Assembly: GCF_014489635.1 (NCBI RefSeq)
Contig: NZ_CP060828.1
Coordinates: 8,606,001 to 8,670,000, forward strand
Length of the DNA: 64,000 nucleotides
Reading direction: 5' to 3'
Source: Streptomyces roseirectus
GTDB taxonomy: Bacteria > Actinomycetota > Actinomycetes > Streptomycetales > Streptomycetaceae
Numbering within the stretch: position 1 is the stretch's first letter; every line of letters starts with the position of its first letter. The notes beneath the pieces were generated by a model that worked only from the letters and a program-made list of their open reading frames with translations, was not told where the DNA came from and made no database searches. Below are positions 1 to 7,689 of this stretch, piece by piece. Made by a program: the position numbers and the translations under genes.

Positions 1-231
1 CTCCTTGAGCCGGTAGCTCTGCCCGTACAGATCCCGCTGGGTGAGCCCGGTCAGATACAGCACCGCCTCCCGCAGCGTCTTGGACGGGATCGTGCCGGTG
101 TGCAGCGAGACCCCGCCGACCATGTCCGCACGGTCGACGACGGCGACTTCGCGGCCGAGTTTGGCCGCGGCGATGGCGGCCTTCTGGCCACCGGGACCGG
201 ATCCGAGCACGAGCATGTCGACATCGGGCAC
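1..231 (-). CDS. sthA: Si-specific NAD(P)(+) transhydrogenase (SthA-like), N-terminal part
   Basis: Only the first 77 codons are present; the gene runs off the left edge. The visible part is a flavin-disulfide-reductase FAD-binding fold. The dinucleotide loop is [15 protein letters not shown], followed by an acidic/Asp strand end (VAVVDR). The next segment reads [18 protein letters not shown], where Thr stands in place of the first redox Cys of lipoamide dehydrogenases. That pattern is typical of soluble pyridine-nucleotide transhydrogenase, which moves hydride between NADPH and NAD+ in the cytoplasm. I chose the GTG at 231 ([10 protein letters not shown]); the ATG at 216 is the alternative. 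No strong ribosome site is visible at either. The rest of the enzyme (NAD and dimerisation domains) cannot be checked here. Confidence 0.72.
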   Translation of the reverse strand, partial: MPDVDMLVLGSGPGGQKAAIAAAKLGREVAVVDRADMVGGVSLHTGTIPSKTLREAVLYLTGLTQRDLYGQSYRLKE

Positions 232-583
232 GGGGGGAGTGTGACAGCGGGGCGGGCTCGGGGGAAGGGCGCGTGGGCCTCACGGCGACGGCCGCCGGGC
301 ACGGCTCTGACGGGCGGGGCCGCTCGGGTCGCGCCTGACGGGCAGGCGGCGCGGGGCCGGTCCGGGGCGCGGCGTCGGCGCGGGTTTCCCGGTGCCGGTG
401 TGCCGACGGGAGCTCGTCGGTGCCGGCGGGGTTTGTCGGGGCCGGCGTGGTGGTGCGGGCTTGTCGGCACAGGATCGACGGTGGAGGGCGCGGTGCCGTC
501 CGGCAGCGGGGCTTTGCCGACGCGGCCCGGTGGCAGGGGAGGCCGGTGCCGTCCGGCGCGGCGGGAACGTCCCCGCGTCGGCC
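232..583. other. Intergenic stretch without a supported gene
   Basis: About 350 bases of very G+C-rich sequence lie between the transhydrogenase start and the 3' end of the small gene at 584-769. Several long frames cross it on both strands, but they are rich in Arg, Pro and Gly, lack ribosome sites and resemble no family. The region should carry the transhydrogenase promoter; I cannot pick out a convincing -10/-35 pair. Confidence 0.5.
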
Positions 584-769
584 CTACGGCAGCAGTTTCT
601 CGATGGCCGCCGGGCCTTCCTCGGCCAGCTTGCGCCGTGCCCACTCCAGGGTGGCCGGCGTGATGTCGCGGCCGGCCGCGAGGACAAGGTCCTCGGGGGT
701 CACCTCGGTTCCGGTGCGCGTGTGCAGCAGGGCGTCGGGGGTGGCACGGTCCTCGGAGGGGTTCGTCAT
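584..769 (-). CDS. Small conserved hypothetical protein (61 aa)
   Basis: A soluble, acidic protein of 61 residues beginning MTNPSEDRATPDALL. The middle reads TPEDLVLAAGRDITP, and a C-terminal helix is rich in Ala, Glu and Lys (LEWARRKLAEEGPAAIEKLL). No catalytic or metal-binding pattern is seen. The start at 769 is preferred over an upstream in-frame codon at 814 because GAGGAG lies about eight bases before it. It stands alone between the transhydrogenase and a divergent acetyltransferase. Its function is unknown; the composition resembles small Streptomyces proteins of unannotated role. Confidence 0.62.
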   Translation of the reverse strand: MTNPSEDRATPDALLHTRTGTEVTPEDLVLAAGRDITPATLEWARRKLAEEGPAAIEKLLP

Positions 770-936
770 GGCCAGGACTCCTCGTTGTGCGGTCGTCGCA
801 TCCACTATCACCACTCATCGCGCGGCCCGCATGTGCGCGTGCCCGCGCCGGGCGCCGGAAAACTCTTGGACATCGACGCGGTCGCTGTCATATGGTCTGA
901 CCGCACGCCCGAGACGAACGGAAGGAGGCGAGTGCC

Positions 937-993
937 ATGCAGTCCCAGAAGACCCCGCGCTCCCTCCCCGCCGCCGTCGCGTGCCGCGTCTGA
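937..993 (+). CDS. Possible 18-codon upstream ORF (leader) before the GNAT gene
   Basis: An ATG at 937 follows an excellent ribosome site (GGAAGGAGG, seven bases upstream) and opens an 18-codon frame, MQSQKTPRSLPAAVACRV, that stops at 991-993. The GNAT start codon lies 46 bases further on and has its own GGAGG. The strong ribosome site in front of such a short frame suggests a translated leader. The peptide does not match the Cys-ending leaders I know from sulfur-metabolism genes. It could equally be a chance ATG in the 5' UTR. Confidence 0.35.
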   Translation: MQSQKTPRSLPAAVACRV

Positions 994-1039
994 CCTGCCC
1001 GGGAGCGCTGAACAAGAGTTCCGCTACCTGGAGGATTCC

Positions 1040-1945
1040 GTGACCGCCCCGGTCATCCGCGTGCTCGACGAGAGCGACGCACACCTTTTCGACACCCTGC
1101 CCGACCCCCTGCGCGCCGGCGAGATCCTGCGCGCGGCCGCCGACCGCCCCGGCTGGAAGCGCGTCGCCCTGCGCGACGGCCGCGTCGTGGCCCGCGCCTC
1201 CTGGTGGGGCGGCCCCGACGACGCCGAGCCCCTGACCGTCGAACGCTTCGACGTCGCCGACGGCGAGGAGGACGCCGGCGCGGCCCTGCTGCGCTCCGCC
1301 CCCTGGAAGGTCGGCCTGGAGCTGAACCTGCCCGGCGGCTGGCGCGACGACCCCGTCCTGAAGGACGCCGCCGAGGCCCGCTTCGAGGCGGCACGCCGTG
1401 CCGGACAGCACCTCCTCGTCGAGCGGTACGTCTACCGCTGGACCCCCGAGTGCGGGCTCCCGGACCGGCCCGGCCGGCTGGAGTTCGCGCCCGAGCCCGA
1501 CGACGCCGTCTTCTTCGACGCCCTGCGTCGCATCCACTCCGTCACCCTCGACGCGCACGCGCGCAAGGCGATCGAGGAGGGCGGCCTCGACCAGGCCGCG
1601 CAGGAGGAGATCGACTTCTTCCGCTGGTGCCCGTCCCCGCGCGCGTGGTGGCAGGTCGCCCGCACGCCCGCCGGGGAACTCGCCGGCATCCACATCCCGG
1701 CCCACAACCCGAGCGGGCCCTGCGTCGGCTTCATCGGCGTGGTGCCGGAACAGCGCGGCCACGGGTACGCGTACGACCTCCTCGCCGAGTGCACGCACTA
1801 CCTCGTCGAACAGGGTGCGGAGTTCATCGCCGCGGCGACCGACCAGGGGAACTTCCCCATGGCCGCGCACTTCGCGAAGGCCGGGTATCCCGTGGCGCGC
1901 GAGCGCGTGCACTTCGAGTACCCGGGCGTTGTCGGTGGCGGGTGA
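1040..1945 (+). CDS. GNAT family N-acetyltransferase
   Basis: A 301-residue protein with a C-terminal GNAT fold. The acetyl-CoA pyrophosphate-binding turn is the Q/R-x-x-G-x-G/A segment VVPEQRGHGYAYDLL, followed by a late strand-helix with ATDQGNFPMAAHFAKAGYP, where the N-x-x-M/A-x-x-x-x-x-K-x-G-Y/F signature is clear. The N-terminal half is a degenerate GNAT-like domain, so this may be a tandem-GNAT protein. The acceptor substrate cannot be told. The start is GTG 1040, five bases after GGAGG; frames open upstream of it lack a ribosome site. It is transcribed towards, and 41 bases from, the hypothetical gene at 1987. A short leader-like frame precedes it. Confidence 0.8.
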   Translation: MTAPVIRVLDESDAHLFDTLPDPLRAGEILRAAADRPGWKRVALRDGRVVARASWWGGPDDAEPLTVERFDVADGEEDAGAALLRSAPWKVGLELNLPGGWRDDPVLKDAAEARFEAARRAGQHLLVERYVYRWTPECGLPDRPGRLEFAPEPDDAVFFDALRRIHSVTLDAHARKAIEEGGLDQAAQEEIDFFRWCPSPRAWWQVARTPAGELAGIHIPAHNPSGPCVGFIGVVPEQRGHGYAYDLLAECTHYLVEQGAEFIAAATDQGNFPMAAHFAKAGYPVARERVHFEYPGVVGGG

Positions 1946-1986
1946 CAAGCTGGGGTGAGACCGGCTGACTGAGAGGAGCGGGGCCC

Positions 1987-2304
1987 ATGGGGTTCGACGG
2001 TGAGGTGTGGCGGGTGGCGTGCGGCGCGGAGGAGGTCGGGACGATCGCGATCGACGACGGCGACTTCCCCTGGCTCTCCGGCCGCTTCACGCCCGGCCCG
2101 GCGTACGCGGCCGTCGAGCCCCTGTTCACGCGCGAGCTGGCGCTGCTGAACGAGGGGTGGACGCAGGAGTGGGAGGCGGTCTACGACGAGATCACGCGCC
2201 GCGTCTCCCTCGCGTCCCCCGAGGGCCCCGTTCCCGAGTTCCTGCTGCACATCGAGGGGGAGCGGGCCTGGTTCCGCTGGAGCGACGAACCCTTCGAGGA
2301 GTAG
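1987..2304 (+). CDS. Conserved hypothetical protein (105 aa)
   Basis: A 105-residue acidic, Trp-rich protein beginning MGFDGEVWRVACGAEEVG. It has the look of a small soluble alpha/beta protein: IAIDDGDFPWLSGRFTPGP is followed by a helix VEPLFTRELALL and then VYDEITRRVSL, FLLHIEGERAWFRW. Proteins of this shape are common in Streptomyces but have no assigned function. The start ATG follows GAGAGGAGCGGGG. It sits downstream of the GNAT gene on the same strand and could be cotranscribed. Its last 19 bases including the stop codon are part of a perfect 20-bp tandem duplication. Confidence 0.7.
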   Translation: MGFDGEVWRVACGAEEVGTIAIDDGDFPWLSGRFTPGPAYAAVEPLFTRELALLNEGWTQEWEAVYDEITRRVSLASPEGPVPEFLLHIEGERAWFRWSDEPFEE

Positions 2305-2325
2305 GCGAACCCTTCGAGGAGTAGG
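2286..2325. repeat. Perfect 20-bp tandem duplication across a stop codon
   Basis: The unit cgaacccttcgaggagtagg occurs twice head to tail (2286-2305 and 2306-2325). It contains the last codons and TAG of the upstream hypothetical gene. The second copy therefore lies entirely in the 3' non-coding region. Confidence 0.95.
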
Positions 2326-2413
2326 TGACGCGGGTCACATCCAGGGCTGTCACACTTCCGTGCCGTGCGCTGTCTAAGGGGTGTACCCAACGGCAACGGC
2401 ACAGGAGAACGCC

Positions 2414-2887
2414 ATGGAAGCCCGCCTCAACCTCTTCGGCAGCCCCCTCTTCGGCAAGGTCCTGCGGCACGTCAACTCCGCGGGCAAGGCCGTCTCCGAC
2501 TCCCCCCTCCCCGCGGCCACCCAGGAACTCGTCAAGATCCGCGCCAGCCAGATCAACGGCTGCGGTTTCTGCACCGACATGCACACCAAGGACGCCACCG
2601 CCGCCGGTGAGGACGCCACCCGGCTCCACCTGATCGCGGCCTGGCGCGAGGCCACGGTCTTCACCGACGCCGAGCGCGCCGCCCTCGCCCTCACCGAGGA
2701 GGGCACCCGCATCGCCGACGCCCATGGCGGCGTCTCCGACGAGACCTGGGACAACGCGGCCAAGCACTACGACGAGGAGCAGCTTGCCGCCCTCGTCTCC
2801 CTGATCGCGCTGATCAACGCCTACAACCGGGCCAACGTGATCGTCCGCCAGCCGGCGGGCGACTACCGGCCGGGGATGTTCGGCTGA
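2414..2887 (+). CDS. Carboxymuconolactone decarboxylase / AhpD-like protein
   Basis: A 157-residue all-helical protein of the alkylhydroperoxidase D-like family. The redox centre is INGCGFCTDMHT, i.e. Cys-x-x-Cys-x-x-x-His, at about residues 47-54, as in AhpD-type peroxidases. Downstream helices include ERAALALTEEGTRIAD and LVSLIALINAYNRANV, the trimer-forming region of the fold. Members reduce peroxides using the CxxC pair or carry out related thiol chemistry; the physiological reductant is not visible here. The start at 2414 follows ACAGGAGAACGCC. An in-frame ATG is not available further upstream without losing the ribosome site. No partner such as AhpE/AhpC lies adjacent. Confidence 0.85.
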   Translation: MEARLNLFGSPLFGKVLRHVNSAGKAVSDSPLPAATQELVKIRASQINGCGFCTDMHTKDATAAGEDATRLHLIAAWREATVFTDAERAALALTEEGTRIADAHGGVSDETWDNAAKHYDEEQLAALVSLIALINAYNRANVIVRQPAGDYRPGMFG

Positions 2888-2980
2888 GGGCAGCGGCGCG
2901 GTTGTGAGGGGGCGGGGCTGGGCCGGGTCTCCTGTGGGAGGGCGGTGTCCTGCCACAGCGGACCCGCCCCCGCCGGGCAA

Positions 2981-3868
2981 CTAGACCCCCGCCCCCAACA
3001 CCCCCTCCGCCGCCTCCAGAACCTCGGTCACCCGCAGGGCGAACCCCGCGTCACAGGCGTGCGGCCGTCCGGAGGCCGCGGCCTCCAGCAACGCGTCGGC
3101 CGCGTTGGTCAACGCCGCCACCGCATCACCCATCCCCTTGGGAAGCACGGCGACCCCCGCCTCCCCCCGAAGCTCCACCGTGCTCCCCGACGCGGCCGGC
3201 GGAGCCGTGAGGCTCAGCGTCACCGTGCTGGACGCCCCGCTCGCATGCTCAAGGACGAGATGCACCGTGTCCCCGGGCCCGTGCCCGGCCGCCTGTACCG
3301 CGCTCACATCACCCAGCACCGGCAGCAGAACCGACAACGCGTGCGGCCCCACATCCCACAGCGCTCCCCGCTCCCGCCGCCACGGCGACTCCGCGAACGC
3401 ACTCCCGGCGGACGTGAACACCGCGCCCAGCCACTCGGCCCGAGCGGTGAACCACCCGTCCAGCGCGGCCTGTTCTTGGATCCAGCCGGACACCATGGAA
3501 TCGAACCGGGCGGTGAAGAACACCACCGACGCGACCCCGCTCTCCCGGGCCGCCTCCACCAGCCCCCGCCCCTCGGCGGAGGACAGTGCGAGCGGCTTGT
3601 CGAGCAGCAGATGCCGCCCCGCACGGGCGGCCCGCGTCGCCAACTCGGCCTGGACATCGGGCGGCAGGGCGACGGCCACGGCGTCCACGTCGGAGAGGAG
3701 CGCGTCGACGTCGTCGTACGCCCGCACCCCGTACTCCTCGGCCAGCGTCTTCGCCGCGTCGGCCCGCCGCCCCCAGACCCCGACGAAGTCGAGGGAGGGG
3801 TGCGCCGCGAGGGTGGGAGCGTGGGCGAGCCGGGCCCAGGGTCCGGTGCCGAGCAGTCCGATACGCAT
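2981..3868 (-). CDS. Gfo/Idh/MocA family oxidoreductase
   Basis: A 295-residue dehydrogenase. The N-terminal Rossmann fold begins MRIGLLGTGPWARLAHAP (GxGxxA-type NAD(P) loop at 6-11), with the second sugar/NAD motif GRHLLLDKPLALS supplying the conserved catalytic Lys of the EKP/DKP signature. The C-terminal beta-sheet domain carries RFDSMVSGW and WDVGPHALSVLLPVLG, the family's G-x-H-x-hydrophobic helix. Enzymes of this family oxidise or reduce sugars, inositols or pyrrole and biliverdin compounds; the substrate is not evident. The start at 3868 is preceded by GGAGAGG. The gene is convergent with the AhpD-like gene and divergent from the hypothetical gene at 4015. Confidence 0.83.
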   Translation of the reverse strand: MRIGLLGTGPWARLAHAPTLAAHPSLDFVGVWGRRADAAKTLAEEYGVRAYDDVDALLSDVDAVAVALPPDVQAELATRAARAGRHLLLDKPLALSSAEGRGLVEAARESGVASVVFFTARFDSMVSGWIQEQAALDGWFTARAEWLGAVFTSAGSAFAESPWRRERGALWDVGPHALSVLLPVLGDVSAVQAAGHGPGDTVHLVLEHASGASSTVTLSLTAPPAASGSTVELRGEAGVAVLPKGMGDAVAALTNAADALLEAAASGRPHACDAGFALRVTEVLEAAEGVLGAGV

Positions 3869-4014
3869 GACGTCCGCCTCTCCAGAAGGGTCCGGCCGAG
3901 CCTGACACACGCCCGGGGCATACGCGCAAGCCCCGGGTACGACGATCTCACCCGCCGGACAGCGCGTATACGGCACCGCATGCGGGGCAGGTGGCCTGAG
4001 AAGGGGGGACCCGC

Positions 4015-4485
4015 ATGGCCGTCGAGGCATGGCACGACTACCTCACCCGTCAACTCCGCCCCGTACTTGAGGTGTTGACCGCAAGACCCGTCCAGCACCG
4101 GAAGGAGGGAACCCCAGCCGCCGTCCCCGTCCCCGGCACCCTGGAGTGGACACTTCCCTGGCCCATGGACGACGGCAACGGCCTCGTCCGCGTCACCGTG
4201 TTCACCGAAATCGTCCCGCCGCCCCACGGACGCCGCGTCCGCGTCGTCGTGGCCGCCGTCGCCAGGGGCTTCCTCGAAGACGGCGGCCGCCTGACCCTGC
4301 CCCGCTACTGGCCCACCGACCCGCCGCCCACACCCACCCCCGAAGTCTCCACCCCTGACCGGGAGTTGACGTGGAGCATGGCGGCACACCTGTGCCGGAC
4401 CCTGGACGGCCTCCCCGAGACCCTGACCGAGGAACCCACCGGCGAGGCGGGCTTCTCCCTGCGGCCACCGGAGACGCCACTCTGA
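4015..4485 (+). CDS. Conserved hypothetical protein (156 aa)
   Basis: A 156-residue soluble protein beginning MAVEAWHDYLTRQLRPVL. It has a beta-rich middle (LEWTLPWPMDDGNGLVRVTVFTE, where the length of the strands suggests a compact sandwich) and a Pro-rich loop before the last helix MAAHLCRTLDGLPETL. No motif is recognised. The ribosome site GAAGGGGGGA is correctly placed. Its 3' end faces the graspetide ligase gene (15 bases apart, convergent). I cannot assign a role, and nothing marks it as part of the RiPP locus. Confidence 0.6.
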   Translation: MAVEAWHDYLTRQLRPVLEVLTARPVQHRKEGTPAAVPVPGTLEWTLPWPMDDGNGLVRVTVFTEIVPPPHGRRVRVVVAAVARGFLEDGGRLTLPRYWPTDPPPTPTPEVSTPDRELTWSMAAHLCRTLDGLPETLTEEPTGEAGFSLRPPETPL

Positions 4486-4499
4486 CCGCGCCGGTGAGG

Positions 4500-5480
4500 T
4501 CAGGGTGGGGACACCGTGGAGTCGGTTCCCTCCGTTTCCGCTGGGGCGGGGGTGGAGAGCCAGTCGGCGATGGTTCGGGCGATGGGCTGACCGGTTTCCA
4601 CTTCCACGAAGCCGAACTGGCCTGACTGGTTGCACTCCAGGAACCACCAGGTGCCGTCCGCGTCCTCCGCGAAGTCGAAGGCGCCGTAGGCGAGTTCGGC
4701 GGTGCGGAGGTAGGCGAGGACGCCTTCGGCGGTGCGGGGCGGGACGTCGACGGGGGTCCAGGGCATGGCGGGGGAGGCGAAGCGGACGTCGATGTCGGCG
4801 GGGTCGGCGTCGGGGGAGACCTCTTTGCGGGCGGCCAGGAGGCGGTCGCCCACGACGGTGAGGCGGACGTCCGCGCGTTTGGCGACCCGGCGTTGCAGGA
4901 GGGTCGGGCCGAAGGCGACCGCGGAGAAGTCGGCGTCCGGGGCGACCCGGCTGGTGGGGACCGCGCGGGGCGGTTCCTGCGGATGCGCTCCCGAGACCGG
5001 CTTGACGACCAGATCGGGGAACCGGTCCGCGAACTCCCGCGCGGCCTGCGGGAACGTGGTGATCAGCGTGGCCGGCACGGGCAGCCCGCACTGCTGGGCG
5101 ACCCGCAGCTGCCACGGCTTGTGCCGCGCCCGCACGGCCGCGTCCGGATGGTTCATCCAGCGCGCGCCCGTCGAGCGCAGCATCCCGTACAGCGCCTGCG
5201 AGGACTCCTCCGTCAGCCACTCGGACGGCTCGGCGACACGCGTCGCCGGCACACCGGGCCGGCGCACCCACACCGACCGCAGCCCGTCCATGCTGAGCAG
5301 CCGCCCGGCGGACCAGAGGTGCCCGCGGAAGCCGCCGCGCACGTACTCGCCGGAGAGCGCGACCCCGCCCGTCAGGTCGGCGGGGTCGAGCCGGACCACG
5401 GGCACCCCGGCCGCGTTGAGGTGCACGACGACCATGTCGGCCGTCACGTCCTCCTCGCAGGTGAGGATCAGGACCGTCAT
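4500..5480 (-). CDS. tgmB: ATP-grasp ribosomal peptide maturase (graspetide ligase)
   Basis: A 326-residue ATP-grasp ligase of the MvdD/TgmB type. Features in order: an N-terminal pre-ATP-grasp domain (MTVLILTCEEDVTADMVV, with VWVRRPGVP), the basic entry HKPWQLRVAQQCGLPVPATL, the phosphate-contact strand LVVKPVSGAHP, and the distal active-site strand YGAFDFAEDADGTWWFLECN, with the Glu and Asn that bind Mg-ATP. It ends in SGQFGFVEVETGQPIARTIADWL. These enzymes join Ser/Thr or Lys side chains of a precursor peptide to Asp/Glu side chains, making omega-ester or omega-amide macrocycles. The start codon lies one base after the precursor stop, so the two are translationally coupled. Flanking methyltransferase or protease genes are not present. 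Confidence 0.9.
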   Translation of the reverse strand: MTVLILTCEEDVTADMVVVHLNAAGVPVVRLDPADLTGGVALSGEYVRGGFRGHLWSAGRLLSMDGLRSVWVRRPGVPATRVAEPSEWLTEESSQALYGMLRSTGARWMNHPDAAVRARHKPWQLRVAQQCGLPVPATLITTFPQAAREFADRFPDLVVKPVSGAHPQEPPRAVPTSRVAPDADFSAVAFGPTLLQRRVAKRADVRLTVVGDRLLAARKEVSPDADPADIDVRFASPAMPWTPVDVPPRTAEGVLAYLRTAELAYGAFDFAEDADGTWWFLECNQSGQFGFVEVETGQPIARTIADWLSTPAPAETEGTDSTVSPP

Positions 5481-5481
5481 C

Positions 5482-5673
5482 TCAGTCGTCGAAGTGCGTC
5501 TTGGAGCCCGCCGTCGACGTCGTCGTGCCGAGTTCCCTGAGCAGGGTGAGGTCCGCCGCGGCGATCCTGCCGTCCGAAGTGACGTTCAACTGCAGTCCTG
5601 GGTCGTAGGCGTACGGAGTGGTGGTCACCAACTCCGCAGCCGGGCGTGCGTAGTTGAGCGCGAACGGTTGCAT
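5482..5673 (-). CDS. tgmA: ATP-grasp-modified RiPP precursor (graspetide precursor)
   Basis: A 63-residue peptide placed directly ahead of the ATP-grasp ligase. The leader opens MQPFALNYARP, matching the PF-x-L-x-Y-x-x-P signature of GRASP_targ precursors. A conserved middle, YAYDPGLQLNVTSDGRIAA, follows. The C-terminal core TTTSTAGSKTHFDD offers a run of Thr/Ser, one Lys and two terminal Asp; a Glu lies just before in LLRELG. Ser/Thr-to-Asp/Glu ester links, or a Lys amide, would be the expected modifications. The ribosome site GAAGAGGAGAGACG precedes the ATG. No leader protease is encoded beside it. The ring topology cannot be read from sequence. Confidence 0.88.
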   Translation of the reverse strand: MQPFALNYARPAAELVTTTPYAYDPGLQLNVTSDGRIAAADLTLLRELGTTTSTAGSKTHFDD

Positions 5674-5758
5674 CGTCTCTCCTCTTCCGTGCTGCGCCGA
5701 CCAAGCCGTCGTTGCCGCGTCGTCGCGTCGCCCAGTGGGTCCCTTGGGCTTTCATTGA

Positions 5759-5789
5759 CTTATACGAATCGAACGGGTGATTGGTTTCC
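5759..5789 (-). promoter_or_regulatory. Candidate promoter for the graspetide pair
   Basis: An A+T-rich island stands out from its surroundings about 85-115 bases upstream of the precursor. On the minus strand GGAAAC (5789-5784) is followed after 17 bases by CGTATAAG (5766-5759). This resembles an ECF-type GGAAC/CGT promoter; TATAAG alone could also be a housekeeping -10. No mapping is possible from sequence. Confidence 0.35.
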
Positions 5790-5879
5790 TCACGGTGCGT
5801 GATCGCAGGGCGTCCGGCGCTCAGCACGTGAGACCGCGCGAGGGGGCGAAAGGTTGATCCGGTCCAGCGGGATTCGTGG

Positions 5880-6152
5880 TCAGACAGCGTCTTTGGACGA
5901 TGTCCGCAGGGAGCGGAGCGCGAGGAGCAGCACTCCGATGTCGTCCAGGTACACCGGGTCGGGCAGCAGGTCGGTCGGCAGCACGAAGTAGAGGACCGCG
6001 CCCCAGAAGATCCAGCGCGGCCCGGTCGGCAGTCCGGCCCGCCGCAGCTCCCGCCGGGTCCGCACCAGACGGACGGCCACGGCGACGGCGGCGGCGAGCA
6101 CGGCGGTCGCGAGGAGGGCGGCGACGACGATCACCGTCGTGGTCGTGTCCAC
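5880..6152 (-). CDS. YkvA/DUF1232 small membrane protein
   Basis: A 90-residue protein. One N-terminal membrane helix (about residues 6-28, VIVVAALLATAVLAAAV) is followed by a basic stretch (RLVRTRRELRRAG) and the DUF1232 core WIFWGAVLYFVLPTDLLPDPVYLDDIGVLLLALRSL, in which the LPTDLLPD...DD pattern is diagnostic. The function of DUF1232 proteins is unknown; they are usually small helical membrane or membrane-associated proteins. The start is GTG at 6152 behind GGGAGGGGAC. It is transcribed divergently from the large membrane protein at 6412. Confidence 0.8.
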   Translation of the reverse strand: MDTTTTVIVVAALLATAVLAAAVAVAVRLVRTRRELRRAGLPTGPRWIFWGAVLYFVLPTDLLPDPVYLDDIGVLLLALRSLRTSSKDAV

Positions 6153-6411
6153 GTCCCCTCCCGGAGGTCCAGGGGCGCCGCGGGCGTGCGGCTCCCATCT
6201 TTCGGAGTACCCCGGCGGGGCCCTCGTATCGCCCCGCGCGCCTGTGAACGCCCGCCGGGGCGTGGACGACGGGGAGGTTTGGAGAGGCTTGGCTCACTCC
6301 ACCGGCTCACCCGAGTGGCGCGAAGCCGTACGGGTGTCCCTAATGAGCAGGGTAGCCGCGTGCCGCACTCGGGGGCGCAGAGGCGGCCGCACCCATTTCA
6401 TGGAGAACAGC

Positions 6412-7623
6412 ATGACCACCCGCTCTCCGTCCGTCCGTCCGAACCCGACCGCCATACCCGGGGGTGAGGTGCCCCGCACCGCCCCCGCCCTCCCCGACGG
6501 CGCCCCGCACGGCGCCGCCGTCGACGGCCTCGTCCGAGCCGCCGTCGCCGACCGGCCCCTGGAGGAGCTGGCCGAACTCATCACCCTCCTGGAGCAGTCC
6601 CCCTCGTCGGTCCACGCCGCCTCCGACGCCCTGCGCGCCGCCGGTGTCGACCGCTCCGTGGAGGACGTCACCCGCCTCGTCACCCTCCTCACCCGCCCGC
6701 CCCGCCCCGCCGAGGGCGCCGACGAGATCATCCGCGCGGCGGCCGAGGGCCGTCCCGTCGAGGACGTCAGCCGGCTGATGGCCCTCATGCACCGCACCCC
6801 CCTCGAACCCCACTGCGAGGAGGAGGCCCTGCGCACCGCCGCGACCCGCCGCCCCGTCGGGGAACTCGCCCAGCTCATCGGCAGGTTGAGCGAGGAGGAA
6901 CGGGCGGCGCGGGAGGCCCCGGACCGCACGGTCGTCACGGCACCGCCGTCGACGCCGCCGGAACCGTCCGCCCCCGGGCCCGTCCCGCAGCCCCCCGCAC
7001 ACCGGGCACCCCGCCCCGACACCCCGGCGGCCGAGGAGGCCGCCACCCACCGCCCCCGCCGCTGGAAGCGCGGGAGCACCGGACCGGCGCGCGACGAGGA
7101 CACGCGCCCCACCAAGCCCCTGCGCGCCCTGGCCGTCCGCGGCGAGGTCCCCCGGGGCACGGCCGTCGGCAGCTCCCGCGCGGGCACCGCGTACGACGAC
7201 GAGGCGAGCGACCGCCTCGCCGCCGCCCGCGCCCGCAGTGCCCCCGACCGCACCACACGCCGGGCGGGCCGCTTCACCGCGCTCCTGCTCCTCGCGACCG
7301 GCGCGGCGACCCTCCCCCTCCACCGGGCCGGCGAGGCGGCCCAGATCTACGGCCTGACGCTGGGCGCGGCCCTGCTCTGCACGGTCCTGGGCGTCCTGCT
7401 CACGATCCGCCCGGCGGTCCCGCTCCTGGCCCTCGCCCTGCTCCTGCCCGCGGCCCTGGCAGCCGGCCAGCTGCTGCGCGGACGGATGGGCCCGGCCTCC
7501 CTCACGAGAGCGCTGGACCTGACGGCGGCCCCGGGCTGGCTGGCGGGCGGCCTCGCGGCCCTGGCGGCGCTGTCCGCCCTGACCACGCTGCTGCTGGCGG
7601 CGCAGCCGACCCAGGGAAGGTGA
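6412..7623 (+). CDS. Repeat-containing membrane protein (403 aa)
   Basis: The N-terminal half holds four imperfect helical repeats of about 38 residues: LVRAAVADRPLEELAELITL, LRAAGVDRSVEDVTRLVTLL, IIRAAAEGRPVEDVSRLMAL and LRTAATRRPVGELAQLIGRL. Each has the pattern R-x-A-A-x-x-R-x-V/L-E-x-V/L-x-x-L. A Pro/Ala-rich linker and a basic segment follow. The C-terminus (from about residue 287) is hydrophobic, with four probable membrane helices. The topology suggests a cytoplasmic repeat domain anchored by the tail. The ATG at 6412 is favoured by GGAG six bases upstream; a second ATG at 6400 lacks one. No enzyme motif is seen. A strong hairpin follows the stop. Confidence 0.72.
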   Translation: MTTRSPSVRPNPTAIPGGEVPRTAPALPDGAPHGAAVDGLVRAAVADRPLEELAELITLLEQSPSSVHAASDALRAAGVDRSVEDVTRLVTLLTRPPRPAEGADEIIRAAAEGRPVEDVSRLMALMHRTPLEPHCEEEALRTAATRRPVGELAQLIGRLSEEERAAREAPDRTVVTAPPSTPPEPSAPGPVPQPPAHRAPRPDTPAAEEAATHRPRRWKRGSTGPARDEDTRPTKPLRALAVRGEVPRGTAVGSSRAGTAYDDEASDRLAAARARSAPDRTTRRAGRFTALLLLATGAATLPLHRAGEAAQIYGLTLGAALLCTVLGVLLTIRPAVPLLALALLLPAALAAGQLLRGRMGPASLTRALDLTAAPGWLAGGLAALAALSALTTLLLAAQPTQGR

Positions 7624-7641
7624 CCGCAGGCTGAGTGACAC

Positions 7642-7673
7642 GTGGCCCGCACCGGTGATCCGGTGCGGGCCAC
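7642..7673. terminator. 14-bp perfect hairpin between convergent genes
   Basis: GTGGCCCGCACCGG and its exact complement flank a TGAT loop. It lies between the 3' ends of the convergent genes at 7623 and 7690, so it probably ends transcription in both directions. No U-tract follows, as is usual in Streptomyces. Confidence 0.85.
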
Positions 7674-7689
7674 CCGCTTACTCCCGGGC

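Noticed and set aside
3304..5271. A 655-codon minus-strand frame crossing the oxidoreductase, hypothetical and ATP-grasp genes
   Set aside because: It is a shifted frame over real genes, with Arg/Pro-rich translation and stop-free only because of high G+C.
6139..6411. Longer N-terminus for the repeat-containing membrane protein
   Set aside because: The region overlaps the divergent DUF1232 start and lacks coding character; the ATG at 6412 has GGAG at the right distance.
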